Source: Planktothrix tepida PCC 9214 | GTDB taxonomy: Bacteria; Cyanobacteriota; Cyanobacteriia; Cyanobacteriales; Microcoleaceae | Assembly (NCBI RefSeq): GCF_900009145.1 | Contig: NZ_LN889812.1 | Span: 1 to 64,000, forward strand | Length of the DNA: 64,000 nucleotides | Direction of reading: 5' to 3' | In this document: one piece after another, positions 60,080 to 64,000 of the stretch | How positions within the stretch are numbered: position 1 is the stretch's first letter | Layout of the letters: every line of letters starts with the position of its first letter | Notes under the pieces: model-generated | The model's database searches: none | Told to the model about the DNA's origin: nothing | Seen by the model: the letters and a program-made list of their open reading frames with translations, nothing else | Program-made: the position numbers and the translations under genes

Positions 60080-60215
60080 ACAGTTTTAATTCTGATTAAC
60101 CTGCTCTGAAGTCTTCTTCTGACCGGACAGGGAATTTCAACCCTGTCCCGATGCTGTCGGTGACCTTAGGGCAGCTTGTCCAACCCAATCAATTATTCAA
60201 GTGGGAGAATATGGA

Positions 60216-60431
60216 ATGAGCCAAGTCGTTCTCGGTGAAACAGAACAATTAGAGTCCGCCCTACGTCGCTTTAAGCGGAAAGTTTCACAAGCTGGCATTT
60301 TTGCCGATCTGAAAAAAAATCGTCATTTTGAAACCCCCGGACAAAAACGCAAGCGGAAAGAGGTAGCTCGCCATAAAGAACGTCGTCGCCTTCGTAACCG
60401 TAGACAACAATTTCAAAATAGTGACTCCTAA
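60216..60431 (+). CDS. rpsU: Small ribosomal subunit protein bS21
   Basis: 71 residues with the bS21 pattern: [40 protein letters not shown] and an Arg-rich tail [14 protein letters not shown]. The ATG at 60216 is favoured, with GGGAGAA 8-11 bases upstream, over a GTG at 60201 inside the ribosome site. It assists start of translation, next to the rbp gene. Three paralogues exist in many cyanobacteria. Confidence 0.95.
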   Translation: MSQVVLGETEQLESALRRFKRKVSQAGIFADLKKNRHFETPGQKRKRKEVARHKERRRLRNRRQQFQNSDS

Positions 60432-60494
60432 AGGGAAAAACGGACGATACAGTGAGCCGATTTGGTTTGCTGTCCCGACTTCCTCCCTGACGCT

Positions 60495-62246
60495 TTAGTT
60501 TTTTCCTGGCCCGATGCTGGGTTCTGGGCTGAGGACACGATTATCCTCCCAGGAAGTTCGTTCTGGGGGGAGAGAATGCCATAGGTGTTCAATGTGGTTC
60601 GCTGGCATGGTTAGATATAAAATATCCCCCGGTTGTAGCAAAAAGTTCAACAGTTCCCAACTGTGAATCGTTTGATAAGCGGTTTCAATATATAAAGGAA
60701 CAAAATCTACTTTTCGGGCTACCTCTTGGACTCGTTTTCCAGAAAACGGATGATTGGGAGTAATCAAGGTTCCTAACGCCACCCAAAGACTATCGGCGGT
60801 GATTCCACTTCCTAAAATCCGTCCGCCTAATGCCGCCGCCGCAAAGGCTGGAGCCGCAATTTCTGTTGTATTTAAGACCGCTTCAAAATCAAAAACTTGT
60901 TGAACCATTAAGGCAAAATGGGAATCATGGGTACGGGTAATCACTCGTAAATGCGGTGCTAATCCCCTCGCACTCAAGGCAATTTCTAAGTTTCCCGTAT
61001 CATCATTAGTAACAGCCAGTAACGCTTCTGCGGCTTCAACATTCACGCTTTTGAGGGTATTGGCTAAACTCGCATCTCCTTCAAAAACCGGAATTTTTAA
61101 CCCTTTGGCGGTGCTCATAAATCGACTGTTGGGATCACGTTCAATCACAACGACTTCATACCCGCGTTGATATAAATGTTGAGCAATATTTAATCCCAAT
61201 TCTCCTAAGCCACAAATAATATAATGATTGCGTTCAGGAACCCGTGTGGCGTTCACATAATCTTTTAACCGAGTGCCTAAAATAAAATCATTCAATAACG
61301 CATAACTAATTCCAACTACTCCAGTCCCGATTAACATCATCACAACGGTAAACAGTTTAATCGCCTCCGGGGAATGTTCAACCACTTGTTCATTCCCCCC
61401 GGCTCCAGTAATCATTCCCACAGAAAAATACAGAGAATCTACAAAAGAATAACTGGGATCGGCGAAAATATAAGTTAAAGTCGCACCTAATATGGTCAGA
61501 CATAAAATCAAGCTCACAATCAGAGCAGACTTGGCATATTGTTTAAATTTTTGTAGACCGCGTTTGAATTTTAAAAGTCGATATCCTAAATCTTTTTGAG
61601 TTTGACGAGTTTGGGGTTTGAGAGCAACAATTAAGCGATCGCCCACTTGCAGTTGTTGATCAGCCATTACCCCAGAAACTAAATCAATTTGATCTTTAAA
61701 AGGTAAATAATAAATTAACATTCGATTAGGTTCAGCCCATAAATCCCTCAAACTTTTTCCCAACCAAGGATGATTTTGATCAATTAACTCTTCATGAATC
61801 GGCCAAATTTGATTAAATAATTCCAGTTGTCCAATGGCTTGATTTCCCAAAGCCGCAAAGGCGAATACAGGGGCGGCTAAAGCCGAAACACTCATCGTAC
61901 TGTGATCGGGTAAGGTTTGATTCAGGCGGGTTCCCAAATTAGTATTAAATAAACGATTAATAATCCGAATTTGAGGATTTAAAATTCGCGCCTGCATTAA
62001 AATTGCTAAATTGATCGCTTCATCATTTCCCGCTAAAATTAAAGCATGAGCCGTTTTCACCCCAGCCGCTAATAAAGTGGAGGCGGATCGTAAATTTCCC
62101 ACAATCACATCAGACCCTTCTTGGGGAATCGGTCGGTCGCTCATTCCCACCACAATCGCCCCTTGTTGTTTCAAGAGTCTAAAAATCTGATATCCGGTGC
62201 GACCTAAGCTACAAACGATGATTCGAGGTTTCATAGGTATTGCCAT
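60495..62246 (-). CDS. Two-pore-helix ion channel with tandem RCK domains
   Basis: 583 residues. First TrkA-N/RCK (VCSLGRTGYQIFRLLKQQGA) with TrkA-C (about 150-210), then transmembrane helices (ALIVSLILCLTILGATLTYI; LFTVVMMLIGTGVVGISYAL), then a second TrkA-N (IICGLGELGLNIAQHLYQRG) and TrkA-C. The pore loop reads SVGMITGAGGNEQV instead of the K+ filter TVGYGD, like the CASTOR/POLLUX-type or divergent channels. The ion passed is therefore uncertain. Confidence 0.88.
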   Translation of the reverse strand: MAIPMKPRIIVCSLGRTGYQIFRLLKQQGAIVVGMSDRPIPQEGSDVIVGNLRSASTLLAAGVKTAHALILAGNDEAINLAILMQARILNPQIRIINRLFNTNLGTRLNQTLPDHSTMSVSALAAPVFAFAALGNQAIGQLELFNQIWPIHEELIDQNHPWLGKSLRDLWAEPNRMLIYYLPFKDQIDLVSGVMADQQLQVGDRLIVALKPQTRQTQKDLGYRLLKFKRGLQKFKQYAKSALIVSLILCLTILGATLTYIFADPSYSFVDSLYFSVGMITGAGGNEQVVEHSPEAIKLFTVVMMLIGTGVVGISYALLNDFILGTRLKDYVNATRVPERNHYIICGLGELGLNIAQHLYQRGYEVVVIERDPNSRFMSTAKGLKIPVFEGDASLANTLKSVNVEAAEALLAVTNDDTGNLEIALSARGLAPHLRVITRTHDSHFALMVQQVFDFEAVLNTTEIAAPAFAAAALGGRILGSGITADSLWVALGTLITPNHPFSGKRVQEVARKVDFVPLYIETAYQTIHSWELLNFLLQPGDILYLTMPANHIEHLWHSLPPERTSWEDNRVLSPEPSIGPGKN

Positions 62247-62363
62247 TCATAAAGACGATCTCACGCCAACGTTCTCAAAGTTTAGCTATCACCCGAAATT
62301 ATTAACGGTATTGTCACTCTCAGACTGTATCTAACAACACGAACTCAAGCAAGAAAAGCAATT

Positions 62364-62933
62364 TTAATCTTCATCTTCGCTAAAAACAGGCGGCCATAAT
62401 TCAGCAATGGGTAATTCCCAACCTGGAAACAATTCAGAAATTGTTAAAATATCCTCATTTCCCAGTACAATCGGTTCTTCTGTAGAACGATAAACCGTAA
62501 CCGTTAACAAATCAGGATCGATCAAAATCGCAACTTGTGATCCTAATTCTAAGAATTTCTTGATTTTCTTTTTGATCAGATTAATGCGATCGCTTTGAGA
62601 TTTAATTTCTACCACTAAATCCGGCACTAATTCAGCAAAATAGCGCACACTTTGTCTGAGACGAGAAGCCCGCACAAAAGCAACATCAGGGGCTTTAAGA
62701 TTAGTATCAGGAAGAATAAAACCGCCAGCAGAGTCAAAGACACGACCTAAACGACGGGGATAAACCCAGTTACCTAGTAAACGGCTGAAAATCACTCCAA
62801 TTTCACTAGAAACAATATCTGATGGCCCCATAATCTCAATTTTTCCCTCTACTAATTCTAACTGATAATCTAAACCAGCTTCTGAGAGGCTTTTTTGGAC
62901 TTGCTCTAAGTCTTTTATCGTCATTAGAGACAT
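62364..62933 (-). CDS. Uma2 family endonuclease-like protein
   Basis: The 189-residue protein has the Uma2 core: YQLELVEGKIEIMGPSDIVS, GGFILPDTNLKAPDVAFVRA, PDLVVEIKSQSDRINLIKKK and LGSQVAILIDPDLLTVTVYR. The E-I-K-S-x-S motif marks the nuclease-like site. ATG at 62933 fits AGGAG 10 bases upstream; a GTG at 62939 is closer than ideal. It is less related to the other two Uma2 genes. Confidence 0.9.
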   Translation of the reverse strand: MSLMTIKDLEQVQKSLSEAGLDYQLELVEGKIEIMGPSDIVSSEIGVIFSRLLGNWVYPRRLGRVFDSAGGFILPDTNLKAPDVAFVRASRLRQSVRYFAELVPDLVVEIKSQSDRINLIKKKIKKFLELGSQVAILIDPDLLTVTVYRSTEEPIVLGNEDILTISELFPGWELPIAELWPPVFSEDED

Positions 62934-62990
62934 GATCACAAGCTCCTATTGAATTTTTTGTTAACTTTGATTCTAACAAAAATTAAGCGT

Positions 62991-63428
62991 TTAAAGTCCT
63001 GTTAACGCATCAGTATTAGGATCAGGTAAAGGTTGTTGTTGAACATCCACATTAGACCAAGATTTTGAGGGAGTCGAAGGTGCTTTCACGGATAAGCGAG
63101 AGGTGGGTTGTAACCGTCCTTGATCTTGTAATTTTACTAATTCTTCTTGATAAATTGCCATTAATCGAGCTAAACTTTCGGCAATTTGATCCCAACTTTC
63201 ATCACTGACAATTTTATCAGCAATCCCTTGAAATAAATCCCCTTGTTTGCTTTTCTTGACAAATTCTTTTAATCGTTTCCCCGATTTTTGTAAAATGGCT
63301 TGGTAAACTTCCCCATTCGACCACCAAACACCCGGTTGAGTTAATAACCAAGTCAGGATATATTCTTGGGCGTGTTGTTCCTTAACCCAAGTTGCGAGAT
63401 ACTGTAGTTCTTCCATCGCTTCCATCAA
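62991..63428 (-). CDS. Hypothetical protein
   Basis: 145 residues, mostly helical: MEELQYLATWVKEQHAQEYI, LTWLLTQPGVWWSNGEVYQA, RLKEFVKKSKQGDLFQGIAD and SLARLMAIYQEELVKLQ, ending in a Ser/Pro-rich tail. I recognise no family. It has ordinary codon use and lies 58 bp upstream of the Uma2 gene on the same strand. Confidence 0.6.
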   Translation of the reverse strand: MMEAMEELQYLATWVKEQHAQEYILTWLLTQPGVWWSNGEVYQAILQKSGKRLKEFVKKSKQGDLFQGIADKIVSDESWDQIAESLARLMAIYQEELVKLQDQGRLQPTSRLSVKAPSTPSKSWSNVDVQQQPLPDPNTDALTGL

Positions 63429-63505
63429 ACAAGACTAAAATTTTATATACCGAATCTTTAAAAAAACCTGACTTAGATTATACACTCAGTAAAATCAACG
63501 CTAAG

Positions 63506-63545
63506 TTGACACTCCCACCCCTACGCTACGCGCTTAGGGTGGGAT
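63506..63545 (-). ncRNA. Right end of a TnpB element and likely omega-RNA 3' end
   Basis: CCCACCC (63514-63520) pairs with GGGTGGG (63537-63543) around CTACGCTACGCGCTTA. On the minus strand it gives GAATCCCACCC and ends in GTGTCAA near 63507, like the right ends of cyanobacterial IS200/IS605-type elements. In such elements the guide RNA overlaps the tnpB 3' end and finishes here; that is inferred. Confidence 0.55.
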
Positions 63546-64000
63546 TCTCGTATCTAGCCCAGTCAAACAAAGACAATTGAATGTACTCTTCTTGTTTGAC
63601 CGTATTCATCGAGTTCGGGGGTGTGCCAAACACCCCATCAGTTAAACCGGATGAATCCATTACAGAAGCATCTCTCTGTAGGTCTAACTGACAACAGAAA
63701 CCGTCCCATTGAGATAGGTTTCGTGAAGCATTCAAATCAGAATTATGGTAGTGACCATTAGGGCAATTAAAATCCTGTCGATTTCTTTTACCAATAACAC
63801 CACAAGTTGAACAAGATTTAGAAGTATAAGGTGCAGGTCTTTTAATTAATTTTAATCCCTTCAGAGCTAACTTATAATTAAGTTTTTGTTCCAAAGAATA
63901 ATAAGACCAATTATGTCGAGATTCACCGGAATCAGAACGAGATTTCTTACTCTGCTTCATCGTATTTCGACATCCTTCTAAATCCTCAATAACAACATCA
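63526..64000 (-). CDS. tnpB: TnpB-type RNA-guided endonuclease, partial
   Basis: Only the C-terminal part lies in the window; the frame is open to the right edge (VVIEDLEGCRNTMKQ before the ATG at 63960), so the gene is larger. Seen: the RuvC-II Glu in VVIEDLEG, the zinc ribbon SKSCSTCGVIGKR...FNCPNGH (Cys4-like, with CPNGH in place of Cys-x-x-Cys), and the RuvC-III Asp in HYHNSDLNASRNL. The stop is inside the right-end hairpin. IS200/IS605 or IS607 cannot be told apart without the rest. Confidence 0.88.
   Translation of the reverse strand, partial: DVVIEDLEGCRNTMKQSKKSRSDSGESRHNWSYYSLEQKLNYKLALKGLKLIKRPAPYTSKSCSTCGVIGKRNRQDFNCPNGHYHNSDLNASRNLSQWDGFCCQLDLQRDASVMDSSGLTDGVFGTPPNSMNTVKQEEYIQLSLFDWARYENPTLSA

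Overview
The window reads as the chromosome of a filamentous, Oscillatoriales-type cyanobacterium. It carries chlD, a PetC-type Rieske protein, class-C flavodiiron proteins, an aldehyde-deformylating oxygenase, an rbp-rpsU pair, many pentapeptide-repeat and Uma2 genes, AT-rich intergenic DNA and recurring HIP1 octamers (GCGATCGC). The genus cannot be fixed from the sequence alone; a Planktothrix or Oscillatoria relative is a guess. I saw no rRNA, tRNA or CRISPR array.

Layout. 0-15 kb: chlD, small genes, DinB, GNAT, an HTH/DUF4384 regulator followed by a TPR-CHAT protease-like protein (with phased GGTTCA repeats in front), a metallophosphoesterase, ffh, two pentapeptide proteins and a fatty-acid desaturase. 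15-21 kb: a radical-SAM/B12 protein fused to a response-regulator receiver, then a decayed zone with Uma2 genes, a PIN-toxin relic broken by an IS630 relic, a RAYT transposase pseudogene flanked by REP-like double hairpins, and the tail of a second CHAT gene. 22-40 kb: a sulfur and electron-transfer island. 40-64 kb: mostly housekeeping and stress genes (PhyH, two CrcB, flv3-flv1, endonuclease V, glcF-glcE, MscS, a two-component/diguanylate cyclase pair, hpf, lipB, rbp-rpsU, an RCK channel), ending in a TnpB gene that leaves the window on the right.

The island is the most interesting part. On the minus strand a Rieske protein, an exported rhodanese and a type II sulfide:quinone reductase are followed by HdrC, DUF2202, HdrB, HdrA, HdrC, HdrB and a second DUF2202. 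The C-B-A-C-B order and the short HdrA resemble the sulfur-oxidising sHdr systems of chemolithotrophs and differ from methanogen HdrABC. Divergently on the plus strand lie an ETHE1-like persulfide dioxygenase, a rhodanese and a SulP transporter. Together these could take sulfide to persulfide to sulfite or sulfate, with electrons entering the quinone pool. Further downstream sit a CRP/AAA+/polyferredoxin fusion protein, a DUF2214 membrane protein, a thioredoxin-reductase-like flavoprotein and an aldehyde-deformylating oxygenase. An identical 11-mer (ATATTGTCATT) occurs in three intergenic regions of the island and is a candidate shared operator. No lipoate-binding protein LbpA, the usual sHdr partner, lies in the window.
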